Positions 1 through 7,480 of a stretch of DNA of 56,067 nt are shown one piece after another. The first letter of the stretch is position 1. Every line of letters starts with the position of its first letter. The notes beneath the pieces were generated by a model that was given only the letters and a program-made list of their open reading frames with translations, ran no database searches and was not told the origin of the DNA. The DNA comes from Candidatus Gastranaerophilales bacterium (GTDB lineage: Bacteria > Bacillota > Clostridia > Lachnospirales > Lachnospiraceae), in the NCBI GenBank assembly GCA_023663225.1, contig JAMPHU010000016.1:1-56067 (forward strand). The letters are read 5' to 3'. The position numbers and the translations under genes were made by a program.

Positions 1-56
1 CCGAACGGCATGTACGGTGGTGTGAGAGGGGAGAGAAAATCTCCCCTACTCGATTC
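1..56 (+). mobile_element. 3' end of a group II intron (domain V/VI remnant at window edge)
   Basis: The first bases contain the string ACGGTGGTGTGAGAGG, which matches what I know of the domain V-VI junction of bacterial group II introns. It is followed by a hairpin GGGGAGA / TCTCCCC (domain VI) and the terminal CTACTCGATT. The rest of the intron and any reverse transcriptase lie upstream of the window. The exact 3' splice junction, around position 55, is an inference. Confidence 0.7.
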
Positions 57-90
57 TTTAGAAAATCTTAATGCTTTTCTGCTATTTTCC

Positions 91-170
91 TTTTGTTTTT
101 TTTGATTCAATAATATAATAGATACGGGGACTGTGAAAAAAAGTGAAGTCAGCATCGATTTTTTTCACAG
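91..170 (+). promoter_or_regulatory. Probable promoter and 12-bp inverted repeat upstream of the two-component operon
   Basis: A perfect -10 TATAAT lies at 114-119; the -35 is weak (TTTTGT at 91-96, 17-bp spacer). Downstream, CTGTGAAAAAAA at 131-142 is perfectly inverted at 159-170. It would form a hairpin in the 5' leader, or could be a binding site for the regulator itself. The A-run/T-run could also make it a terminator for upstream transcription. Nothing else is visible between the intron end and the gene. Confidence 0.45.
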
Positions 171-206
171 CCTCGGATCAAACATGAGAGTGATGGAAAG
201 CGCAAA

Positions 207-920
207 ATGGAAGAAAAATTTCGGATATTGGTCGTGGAAGATGACAAAGAGATCAGGGAGGGAATTGAAATCTACCTGAAAAATCAAGGGTACGAAGTGT
301 GTCAGGCGGCAAACGGCAGGGAGGGACTTGCGCGGATCAAGGAGATGGAGATTCATCTTGCCATTGTGGATGTTATGATGCCTGTGATGGACGGTGTGAC
401 GATGGTGATGAAGCTGCGGGAGCTGGAATATGAATTTCCGGTGATCATGCTTTCCGCCAAGTCCGAGGAGGTTGACAAGATTGTGGGTTTGAATATGGGG
501 GCGGACGATTATGTCACCAAGCCCTTTACCCCGCTTGAGCTGATTGCGAGAGTCCGCTCCCAACTGCGCAGATACTCCCGCTATCTGCACGCCGTAAAAG
601 ACGAGGACAGTGGGCATGTCTACACGATCGGCGGGTTGGAGCTGAACGAGGACACGGTGGAAGTCACCGTGGACGGGGAGCCTGTCAAGCTGACCCCCAT
701 GGAGTTTAAGATCGTGCAGCTCCTCATCAAGAGTCCGGACAGAGTGTTCTCGGCGGATGAGATCTATGAGCGGATCTGGAATGAGCGGGCGGTCAATACG
801 GACACCATCATGGTGCATATACGGAATATCAGACAAAAGATCGAGATCGACCCCAAGAACCCCAAGTATCTCAAGGTCGTGTGGGGCGTCGGTTATAAGA
901 TCGACGGCAAGCCGGAATAA
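207..920 (+). CDS. OmpR/PhoB-family response regulator
   Basis: A 237-residue two-domain transcription factor. The N-terminal receiver domain has the acidic pair EDD (residues 10-12), the phospho-acceptor Asp55 in AIVDVMMPVMDG, a Ser switch residue in MLSAKS and the conserved Lys in YVTKPF. The C-terminal part (about 135-235) is a winged helix of the OmpR type, with LTPMEFKIVQLL and the recognition-helix region NTDTIMVHIRNIRQKI, ending in VWGVGYKI. Phosphorylation is expected from the histidine kinase that starts 24 bases after its stop, so the two form an operon. Architecture is VanR-like, but the target genes cannot be read from the sequence. Confidence 0.93.
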   Translation: MEEKFRILVVEDDKEIREGIEIYLKNQGYEVCQAANGREGLARIKEMEIHLAIVDVMMPVMDGVTMVMKLRELEYEFPVIMLSAKSEEVDKIVGLNMGADDYVTKPFTPLELIARVRSQLRRYSRYLHAVKDEDSGHVYTIGGLELNEDTVEVTVDGEPVKLTPMEFKIVQLLIKSPDRVFSADEIYERIWNERAVNTDTIMVHIRNIRQKIEIDPKNPKYLKVVWGVGYKIDGKPE

Positions 921-944
921 GACGGACAGGAAGCATTGTCAGGA

Positions 945-3260
945 ATGGAAAAGCGCCGCAATGGCGCACGAGAAAAGAGGAAGAGGATGGAACAGGAAAG
1001 CAGGGAAACAAAGAGTCGTATGCATCTGATAAACTGGATCACTTGCGGGTTGGCAGTCAGTCTGCTGTGCGCAGTCATCTTTACCTCCCAATACGACAGC
1101 TTTGGGAAGCGCATGGAGGAGGATTACAGCGGCGACCCAAAAGTGATCGCGCAGACAGGGATGAAGTGGCTGTATCGGAACAACTATCTGCTGTATCGGG
1201 ATCTCTATAATATGCAAAATGACGGTTATGTCAGTTATTCGGAGTTGTACTTGCAGAAATTATTGGAATACGGCGAGCAGGTGTGGGACTCGCAACTGCT
1301 CACCGCCGTCAATAATTTTCAATCACAGTTTGAATATATGGATCAGTCTTACTCGGACTTAAACCTCTATTTTGATTATCTGATCGAGGATACCGAGACA
1401 GGGAACGTAATCTCCAATATTCAGGGCAAAGAACCGGACGTCCAGGGAAGCGCGCTCTATATCAGCTTTATCTATGACGAGGCGGGAAATGTGGAGCTGG
1501 GAGATACGGTTGTGAGTGCGAACGTGTCGGATACCGAGCTGCAAAAATTTGCGCGGGAGGCGGCCAGAGCCTTGACCATACAGCAAATTTTCCATCAGGT
1601 TCTCTACAACAGCGATCTGAGTCCTGACTTGATGAAATATGACAGCGAGTTGGTTTCCCCGCAAAATTGCAGGGTCGTCTATCGGGTCAGCGTGGAGAAC
1701 TGGACGCAGATCATGGACGGTGTCATAAAAGATGCCGAAGTATACTGGGATGACGCAAACATGACGCTGGGGTTTTGGCGATACAACACAGATCGTTATC
1801 TCTATCTGGGCTGGGCAGGCGGTTATTCCCTGCTGATCATCCTGTTTTTTGCCGTCATTCTGGCGGGGATGATTCTGCCGTGGATCGACAAAAGTACTCC
1901 CTGGCGCACTTTAAAAATTTTTCGTTTGCCGATTGAAGTCCTGACAGGCATCGGTTTTGGCGTGTTTTGCCTCCACCCGCTCTTATTTCAATTGGCGGCG
2001 GCGGTGATAGATCGAAGTCTGTTTCCCGAGTGGAACTTTGTAAGAGGCGATTTTCTCCGGTATCTGATAAATGACGCATTGTTAGTTGTGTACTTTTTTA
2101 TACTGTGGTATCTGGGTGTCAGCCTGCGCAGTATATGGACGATGGGTTTGGGAAAATATTTGGTGCAGCGCAGTCTGATCGTTCGCTTTTTTATCTGGGT
2201 CTATCGGAATTTTGATAGACTGTGCGACAAGATCACAGCCTTTTATTTGAAGCTGACGTCCATCGACCTGACGAAAAAAGCCAACAAGTATATTATAAAA
2301 GTCGTGTTGATCAACGCCGTGATCCTGTTTCTCATCAGCTTTCTGTGGGTGGGCGGCTGGCCGGTCACGATCGTTTACTCTCTGGTTTTGTATCTGATCT
2401 TGCGAAAATATGTCAGCGATCTGCAAAAGCAGTACAGTGTTTTGTTGAATGTGCTCTATCAGATCGCGGAGGGACATCTCAATGTCTCCGTCACGGAGAA
2501 TATGGGCGTGTTCGAACCCTTAAAACCGCAGATATCCCGCATACAGGAAGGGTTTGGAAAGGCGGTCTCGGAGGAGACAAAAAGCCAGCGGATGAAGGCG
2601 GAGTTGATCACCAATGTGTCCCACGATCTCAAGACGCCGCTCACAGCGATCATCACTTACATCGATCTGCTCAAGGATAAAAGTCTGACCGAAAAACAGC
2701 GGGAGCAATATCTGGACACACTGGATCGAAAAGCCATCCGCCTCAAGGCGTTGATCGAGGATCTCTTTGAGGTCAGCAAGGCCAATTCTCAAAATGTGAC
2801 GCTGCATCTGATGGAGGTGGATCTGGTCAATCTGTTGAAACAGGTCGCCTTTGAACTGGAGGACAAATTGAAAGAGGCGGATCTGGATCTTCGGATGATC
2901 CTGCCGGATGAGAAGATTTCCCTACAGTTAGACAGTCAAAAGACCTATCGGATCTTTGAGAATCTGTTTGGAAATGTGGCAAAATATGCCCTGCACGGCA
3001 CGCGGGTCTATGTGGAGTGCAGACAGGAAGAGAAGCATGTGGAAGTCATCCTGAAAAATATCGCCGCGGAGGAGATCACGGTGAGCGGACAGGAGTTGAC
3101 GGAGCGTTTTGTGCGGGGAGACGCTTCCCGCGGGAACACGGACGGCAACGGACTGGGACTGGCCATCGCCAAAAGCTTTGCCCAACTGCAGGGCGGCAGC
3201 CTGAATGTGGATGTGGACGGCGATCTGTTCAAGGTCACAGTCGCGTTTTATCCGAATTAG
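945..3260 (+). CDS. Membrane sensor histidine kinase (partner of the upstream regulator)
   Basis: About 771 residues. After a basic N-terminus there is a transmembrane helix (about residues 28-48), then a roughly 240-residue extracytoplasmic region rich in Tyr and acidic residues. Several more hydrophobic segments follow between residues 285 and 500. The kinase core has a HisKA motif NVSHDLKTPLTAIITY with His560 as the phospho-acceptor, and an ATPase domain ending in the G box DGNGLGLAIAKSFAQLQGG. Five or more membrane segments make it larger than a simple VanS-type kinase. The start is uncertain: ATG 945 has only a weak Shine-Dalgarno sequence, and TTG 936 and ATG 987 are in frame. The ligand is unknown. 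Confidence 0.9.
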   Translation: MEKRRNGAREKRKRMEQESRETKSRMHLINWITCGLAVSLLCAVIFTSQYDSFGKRMEEDYSGDPKVIAQTGMKWLYRNNYLLYRDLYNMQNDGYVSYSELYLQKLLEYGEQVWDSQLLTAVNNFQSQFEYMDQSYSDLNLYFDYLIEDTETGNVISNIQGKEPDVQGSALYISFIYDEAGNVELGDTVVSANVSDTELQKFAREAARALTIQQIFHQVLYNSDLSPDLMKYDSELVSPQNCRVVYRVSVENWTQIMDGVIKDAEVYWDDANMTLGFWRYNTDRYLYLGWAGGYSLLIILFFAVILAGMILPWIDKSTPWRTLKIFRLPIEVLTGIGFGVFCLHPLLFQLAAAVIDRSLFPEWNFVRGDFLRYLINDALLVVYFFILWYLGVSLRSIWTMGLGKYLVQRSLIVRFFIWVYRNFDRLCDKITAFYLKLTSIDLTKKANKYIIKVVLINAVILFLISFLWVGGWPVTIVYSLVLYLILRKYVSDLQKQYSVLLNVLYQIAEGHLNVSVTENMGVFEPLKPQISRIQEGFGKAVSEETKSQRMKAELITNVSHDLKTPLTAIITYIDLLKDKSLTEKQREQYLDTLDRKAIRLKALIEDLFEVSKANSQNVTLHLMEVDLVNLLKQVAFELEDKLKEADLDLRMILPDEKISLQLDSQKTYRIFENLFGNVAKYALHGTRVYVECRQEEKHVEVILKNIAAEEITVSGQELTERFVRGDASRGNTDGNGLGLAIAKSFAQLQGGSLNVDVDGDLFKVTVAFYPN

Positions 3261-3263
3261 TAT

Positions 3264-3292
3264 TTGAACATTTTGACAGGCTGTGTTATGAT
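3264..3292 (+). promoter_or_regulatory. Promoter of leuCD
   Basis: TTGAAC at 3264-3269, a 17-bp spacer and TATGAT at 3287-3292, 45 bases before the leuC ATG. No T-box or leader peptide is visible in the short leader. Confidence 0.6.
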
Positions 3293-3337
3293 AGTATGTA
3301 TTGACGACATCATTTTCTGATTTTGGAGGAAATACAT

Positions 3338-4606
3338 ATGGGAATGACTATGACACAGAAGATCCTCGCCGCCGCCGCAGGTCTTGAGCACGTGGAGGCG
3401 GGACAACTGATCGAGGCGAAGCTGGATCTGGTGTTGGGGAATGACATCACAAGTCCCGTGGCCATCAAAGAGATGGAGAAGATGAAGGTGGACGGTGTGT
3501 TCGACAAGGATAAGATCGCCCTCGTGCCCGATCACTTTGTCCCCAACAAAGACATCAAATCCGCAGAGCATTGTAAATGTGTGAGGGAGTTTGCCCGCCG
3601 CAACGAGATCACGAATTATTTTGAGGTGGGAGAGATGGGGATCGAGCATGCCCTTTTGCCCGAGAAAGGATTGACGGTTCCCGGCGACGTGATCATCGGC
3701 GCGGATTCCCACACTTGTACTTACGGCGCGCTTGGCGCGTTCTCCACCGGCGTGGGCAGCACGGATATGGCCGCCGGCATGGCGACCGGCGAGGCCTGGT
3801 TTAAGGTGCCCTCGGCGATCCGTTTTCATCTGACCGGCAAGCCGGACGAGTGGGTGAGCGGCAAGGATGTGATCCTGCACATCATCGGGATGATCGGCGT
3901 GGACGGCGCTCTGTATCAATCCATGGAGTTTGTGGGCGACGGCATCCGCAATCTGACTATGGATGACCGTTTTACCATCGCGAATATGGCGATCGAGGCG
4001 GGCGGAAAGAACGGTATTTTTCCGGTGGACGACATTGCCATAGCCTATCTGAAAGAGCATACCACAAGAAAATACAAGATATATGAGGCGGACAGCGACG
4101 CCGTCTATGAGAAGGAGTATACGATCGACCTCTCCGCGCTGCGGCCGACGGTTGCTTTCCCGCATCTGCCCGAAAATACGCATACCATCGACGAGATCCG
4201 CCAGATGGAGGACATTGCGATCGATCAGGTGGTGATCGGCTCCTGTACCAACGGCCGGATCAGCGATCTGCGCGTTGCCGCCAAAGTGTTGGCGGACAGA
4301 CCTGTCAAAAAGGGCGTCCGCTGTATCGTGATCCCCGCCACCCAGGCGATTTACATGCAGGCCATGGAAGAGGGACTTTTAAAGACATTTATTCAGGCGG
4401 GAGCCATTGTGAGCACCCCCACCTGCGGCCCTTGTCTGGGCGGATACATGGGTGTGCTTGCCGAGGGAGAAAGATGCGTCTCCACCACCAACCGTAACTT
4501 TGTGGGCCGCATGGGACATGTGGATTCCGAGATTTATCTGGCCAGTCCTGCCGTGGCTGCAGCCAGCGCCGTCACCGGCAAGATTTCCAGTCCTTATGAG
4601 CTGTAG
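3338..4606 (+). CDS. leuC: 3-isopropylmalate dehydratase large subunit (LeuC, aconitase family)
   Basis: A 422-residue iron-sulfur subunit of isopropylmalate isomerase, which converts 2- to 3-isopropylmalate in leucine synthesis. Aconitase-family signatures are visible: [20 protein letters not shown], then the cluster-ligand motifs [15 protein letters not shown] and [12 protein letters not shown]. The length of about 420 matches the two-subunit type found in Clostridia and archaea, shorter than the roughly 466-residue E. coli form. ATG 3338 is chosen because GGAGG at 3325-3329 sits 8 bases before it; an in-frame TTG at 3323 would place this site inside the gene. It is followed 18 bases later by leuD. 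No leuA or leuB lies in the window. Homoaconitase or another hydro-lyase role is possible. Confidence 0.93.
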   Translation: MGMTMTQKILAAAAGLEHVEAGQLIEAKLDLVLGNDITSPVAIKEMEKMKVDGVFDKDKIALVPDHFVPNKDIKSAEHCKCVREFARRNEITNYFEVGEMGIEHALLPEKGLTVPGDVIIGADSHTCTYGALGAFSTGVGSTDMAAGMATGEAWFKVPSAIRFHLTGKPDEWVSGKDVILHIIGMIGVDGALYQSMEFVGDGIRNLTMDDRFTIANMAIEAGGKNGIFPVDDIAIAYLKEHTTRKYKIYEADSDAVYEKEYTIDLSALRPTVAFPHLPENTHTIDEIRQMEDIAIDQVVIGSCTNGRISDLRVAAKVLADRPVKKGVRCIVIPATQAIYMQAMEEGLLKTFIQAGAIVSTPTCGPCLGGYMGVLAEGERCVSTTNRNFVGRMGHVDSEIYLASPAVAAASAVTGKISSPYEL

Positions 4607-4624
4607 AATGGAGGAGGATGCGAG

Positions 4625-5110
4625 ATGAATGTAAAAGGAACTGTTTTTAAATATGGCGACAATGTGGATACGGATGTGATCATCCCCGCGCGGTATCTAA
4701 ATTCTTCCGACCCCGCGGAGCTTGCCGTTCACTGTATGGAAGACATCGACAAGGAATTTGTAAAGAAGGTGAAAAAGGGCGATATCATCGTAGCCGACAA
4801 AAACTTCGGCTGCGGCTCCTCCAGAGAGCACGCCCCCATCGCGATCAAGGCGGCGGGCGTCAGTTGTGTGATCGCGGAGACCTTTGCCCGCATTTTTTAC
4901 CGCAATGCCATCAATATCGGGCTTCCCATCATCGAATGTCCCGAGGCCGCGGGGGGGATCGAAGCGGGAGACGAGGTCGAGGTAGATTTTGACTCCGGCG
5001 TGATCAGGGATCTGACCAAGGGAACGCAGTTTAGGGGACAGGCTTTCCCGCCTTTCATGCAGAAGATTATCGCGGCAGAAGGTCTTGTGAATTATATCAA
5101 CAGCAAGTAA
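4625..5110 (+). CDS. leuD: 3-isopropylmalate dehydratase small subunit (LeuD)
   Basis: A 161-residue partner of LeuC, supplying the swivelling domain of the isomerase. Recognisable motifs are the opening [20 protein letters not shown], the central [19 protein letters not shown] and the [11 protein letters not shown] stretch. Length matches the short, archaeal/clostridial-type small subunit. It lies 18 bases downstream of leuC with a GGAGG site, and ends before a clear terminator, so leuCD form a two-gene operon. Confidence 0.93.
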   Translation: MNVKGTVFKYGDNVDTDVIIPARYLNSSDPAELAVHCMEDIDKEFVKKVKKGDIIVADKNFGCGSSREHAPIAIKAAGVSCVIAETFARIFYRNAINIGLPIIECPEAAGGIEAGDEVEVDFDSGVIRDLTKGTQFRGQAFPPFMQKIIAAEGLVNYINSK

Positions 5111-5145
5111 TCATCGTAACCATATTACCGTTTTTACGGACAAAG

Positions 5146-5172
5146 GCCCTCAGACCTTCTGTGGGCTTTTTT
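5146..5172 (+). terminator. Rho-independent terminator of leuCD
   Basis: GCCCTCAG pairs with CTGTGGGC (one mismatch) around a 5-base loop and is followed by six T residues. Confidence 0.75.
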
Positions 5173-5216
5173 GTGAGCATTGATAAAAAGGGTATACCTG
5201 AAAAGTGGAGGATATT

Positions 5217-6593
5217 ATGAGTCAGACTCGTTCCAGTAAATATGAAATTGACATGTGCAACGGCCCGCTTGTGGGAAAGATCTTGTTGTTTTACTTTCCG
5301 TTGATGCTTTCCGGCGTGCTGCAGCTTCTCTTTAACGCGGCGGATATCGTGGTGGTGGGGCGTTTCGCGGGAAGCGACTCCCTGGCTGCGGTGGGTTCTA
5401 CCAGCTCTTTGATCAATCTGTTGGTCAATCTGTTCATCGGCCTGTCCGTGGGCGCCAATGTGCTGGTCGCCCGATTTTATGGGGCCAATCAGGAGAAAGA
5501 ACTGGCGGATATCGTACACACGGCGGTGTTGACTTCCATCGTCAGCGGATGCATCCTGATCATTTTGGGGGTGTTTCTCGCAGAGCCGGCTCTCAAACTG
5601 ATGGGAACGCCGGAGGATGTCATAGACAAATCCATTCTGTACATGCGCATTTATTTTGTGGGGATGCCCTTTATGATGGCGTACAATTTTGGGAGCGCCA
5701 TCCTGCGCGCCATCGGGGACACCAGAAGGCCGCTATACTTTTTGCTTGCGGCGGGCGTGATCAATGTGGTGTTGAATCTGTTCTTCGTCATTCAATTTTC
5801 GATGGGCGTGGCGGGCGTAGCGCTTGCCACCGTGATCTCTCAGGCGGTGTCGGCCGCCTTGGTGCTGCGTTGTCTGATCAAATCGGACGGCGCCTACAGA
5901 CTAGATCTGAAGCAGCTAAAAATCGTGCCGGACAAGCTGGTCAAGATGATACAGATCGGAGTGCCCGCAGGGTTGCAGGGCGCGCTGTTTTCCATCTCCA
6001 ACGTGTTGATCCAGTCCTCGGTCAATTCCTTCGGCTCTATCGCCATGGCGGGTAACACGGCGGCCTCCAATATCGAGGGTTTTGTGTACACTTCCATGAA
6101 CGCGTTCCACCAGTCCGCCATCAGCTTTACCGGACAAAATTACGGCGCGCGCAAGATCAAGCGGATCGGGAAGATCTTGTTGATCTGTGAGGTGGCGGTG
6201 ATGATCGTGGGACTGGCGTTGGGCATGACGGCTTATCTGTTTTCCGGCACACTTTTACAGTTGTACTCCACGGACGCGGAAGTCATCGTGTACGGCACGC
6301 TGCGGCTGAGCATTATCTGTACCACCTATTGCCTGTGCGGCATGATGGATGTCATCGTGGGATCGCTGCGCGGCATGGGATACGCGATCATGCCCATGTT
6401 GGTGTCGTTGACGGGGGCCTGTCTCTTCCGCGTGGTGTGGATTTATACGGTATTCCGCGTCTATCGGACGCTGGAATGTCTGTATTATTCTTATCCTATC
6501 AGTTGGGCGCTGACCTTTGCGGTGCATCTGGTCTGCTTTGCGGTGGTGTATCGCAGGCAGATGCGGAGTGTGGGGGGAGTGGTGACCGAATGA
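5217..6593 (+). CDS. MATE-family multidrug/sodium-type exporter
   Basis: About 458 residues, almost entirely hydrophobic with roughly twelve membrane segments in two halves. Typical MATE phrases are PLMLSGVLQLLFNAADIVVVGRF near the N-terminus, the FIGLSVGANVLVARFYGA stretch, and AISFTGQNYGARK in the second half. These proteins export organic cations or drugs by proton or sodium antiport. GGAGG at 5207-5211 precedes ATG 5217; an in-frame GTG at 5205 would overlap this site and is rejected. The gene follows the leuCD terminator and probably has its own promoter. The substrate cannot be inferred. Confidence 0.92.
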   Translation: MSQTRSSKYEIDMCNGPLVGKILLFYFPLMLSGVLQLLFNAADIVVVGRFAGSDSLAAVGSTSSLINLLVNLFIGLSVGANVLVARFYGANQEKELADIVHTAVLTSIVSGCILIILGVFLAEPALKLMGTPEDVIDKSILYMRIYFVGMPFMMAYNFGSAILRAIGDTRRPLYFLLAAGVINVVLNLFFVIQFSMGVAGVALATVISQAVSAALVLRCLIKSDGAYRLDLKQLKIVPDKLVKMIQIGVPAGLQGALFSISNVLIQSSVNSFGSIAMAGNTAASNIEGFVYTSMNAFHQSAISFTGQNYGARKIKRIGKILLICEVAVMIVGLALGMTAYLFSGTLLQLYSTDAEVIVYGTLRLSIICTTYCLCGMMDVIVGSLRGMGYAIMPMLVSLTGACLFRVVWIYTVFRVYRTLECLYYSYPISWALTFAVHLVCFAVVYRRQMRSVGGVVTE

Positions 6594-6618
6594 ATTGTGG
6601 CAATGTGGTAATGGCTCC

Positions 6619-6840
6619 GCTCCAGCGAGATGAAGATATAGCGAGTGTCATTGTGCGGATGTTATATTCCAATGCAGACACGCTTTCGCTGCACCTCGCT
6701 CGTAACGGTACATAAGATGCCAAAGTACGGCATCTAAGTACCGACGGCTCGCTAGCGTCTGCTTTGGAATATAACATCCGCACAATTCGGACTACAACAT
6801 CCAACAAGATCAACATGCCAGTTACTTACCCCGCTGGAGC
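6619..6840. repeat. Long palindromic intergenic element, copy A
   Basis: Core 6641-6790. Left arm 6650-6683 and right arm 6755-6786 are near-perfect reverse complements starting with ATTGTGCGGATG. Inside, GGTAC...GTACC (6707-6742) encloses a second stem GATGCC/GGCATC with a 7-base loop. A further 9-bp outer stem GCTCCAGCG (6619-6627) / CGCTGGAGC (6832-6840) encloses the whole. A diverged copy lies at 22610-22760. The pair shares long identical single-stranded stretches and compensatory changes in the stems (see findings). There is no transposase nearby. It could be a structured RNA, a MITE-like element or a repeated extragenic palindrome. Confidence 0.8.
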
Positions 6841-6938
6841 TGGTGAGTAGCAATGTCGCAATGTCATTTGGGTCTTACATTGCGTTTCTCGGTGTTTTGC
6901 GTTATTATAAAAAAGGACAAAATTTCTCCTAAAACCTC

Positions 6939-6967
6939 TTGAATCAAATTGGCAGATATGTTATATT
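6939..6967 (+). promoter_or_regulatory. Promoter of the antisense (antitoxin) RNA
   Basis: TTGAAT at 6939-6944, a 17-bp spacer and TATATT at 6962-6967 point toward the convergent toxin gene. The predicted start is near 6974. Confidence 0.6.
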
Positions 6968-6973
6968 GACAAT

Positions 6974-7061
6974 ATAAAAGAGCAACCGCCCACAAGGTGG
7001 TTTGACCAACTTAGGAATAGAAATTCCACCCCTCGCTCGTCAAAGTTTTGGGGTGGTTTTT
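6974..7061 (+). ncRNA. Candidate antisense RNA antitoxin (RatA-like arrangement)
   Basis: Between the promoter above and a good terminator lies about 88 bases with no credible gene on this strand. The RNA would have a 5' hairpin AACCGCC-cacaa-GGTGGTT (6984-7002) and a terminator hairpin CCACCCC/GGGGTGG (7026-7056) followed by T residues. It runs toward, and ends 10 bases from, the stop codon of the minus-strand toxin gene. It is therefore complementary to the toxin mRNA 3' region, as in txpA/RatA-type pairs. Its antitoxin role is inferred from layout. Confidence 0.6.
7026..7061 (+). terminator. Terminator of the antisense RNA
   Basis: Perfect 7-bp stem CCACCCC / GGGGTGG with a 17-base loop, then a T-run from 7057. 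Confidence 0.7.
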
Positions 7062-7071
7062 CTATGTATGG

Positions 7072-7161
7072 CTACTTACAAAAGGTAAAGATAAATGTAA
7101 GCAATGCCAAAAGGAATATGCCAAACGTCAGCAAATCCTTAAAATCAAAATGATTTTTCAT
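7072..7161 (-). CDS. Type I toxin: 29-residue holin-like membrane peptide
   Basis: Reads MKNHFDFKDLL, then TFGIFLLALLTFIFTFCK: a charged start, one hydrophobic helix (about residues 10-28) and a terminal Lys. The TFGxFLLALLTFIF core strongly resembles the putative holin-like toxins of Firmicutes type I systems (TxpA/BsrG/YonT-like). GGAGGTGAT precedes the ATG (SD-to-ATG spacing about 6). Its leader holds two hairpins: GCAAC-tgt-GTTGC (7206-7218), and CATTC/GAATG next to the Shine-Dalgarno. It is convergent with an antisense RNA that overlaps its 3' region. Such peptides insert in the membrane and stop growth when unpaired; this activity is inferred from the family. Confidence 0.75.
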   Translation of the reverse strand: MKNHFDFKDLLTFGIFLLALLTFIFTFCK

Positions 7162-7227
7162 AGGCATCACCTCCATTCCGTCAGAATGAAAGGTCAGCCC
7201 ACCCTGCAACACAGTTGCTCCATTCCC

Positions 7228-7256
7228 AATGTATCATAAGTTCTGACTCATTACAA
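7228..7256 (-). promoter_or_regulatory. Promoter of the toxin mRNA
   Basis: On the minus strand TTGTAA (7256-7251), 17 bp, TACATT (7233-7228). Transcription would start near 7221, giving a roughly 60-base structured leader. Confidence 0.6.
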
Positions 7257-7379
7257 CATTCTTTTTGTATATATTTGAAAAACTGTTAGATATTACCCCA
7301 TGCGCCGTCCCTAAGTTGAAACCACAATCCCTTTATGGCGGAATTGTTACCTTTTTGTTACGAGATTTGGTAGGAAATC

Positions 7380-7408
7380 TTTACAAAAGGGGCGGGATGT
7401 GACATAAT
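7380..7408 (+). promoter_or_regulatory. Promoter of the giant leucine-rich-repeat gene
   Basis: TTTACA at 7380-7385, a 17-bp spacer and CATAAT at 7403-7408, about 70 bases before the start codon. The stretch between the toxin promoter and this site (7257-7379) shows nothing else I can name. Confidence 0.55.
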
Positions 7409-7480
7409 AGGACATGTGGATGATTTTGGAAATGCAGTGAAATTGCGTATAGATTGAGGCATGTTGTCGGGAAGGATTGT

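Noticed and set aside
3257-4183. 308-codon minus-strand open frame opposite leuC
   Set aside because: It is a shadow of a strongly conserved gene; His/Asp/Arg-rich composition, no promoter or ribosome site.
7048-7239. 63-codon plus-strand open frame over the toxin gene
   Set aside because: It has no ribosome site and starts at the antisense RNA terminator; the minus-strand 29-residue peptide has promoter, Shine-Dalgarno and a family-like sequence.
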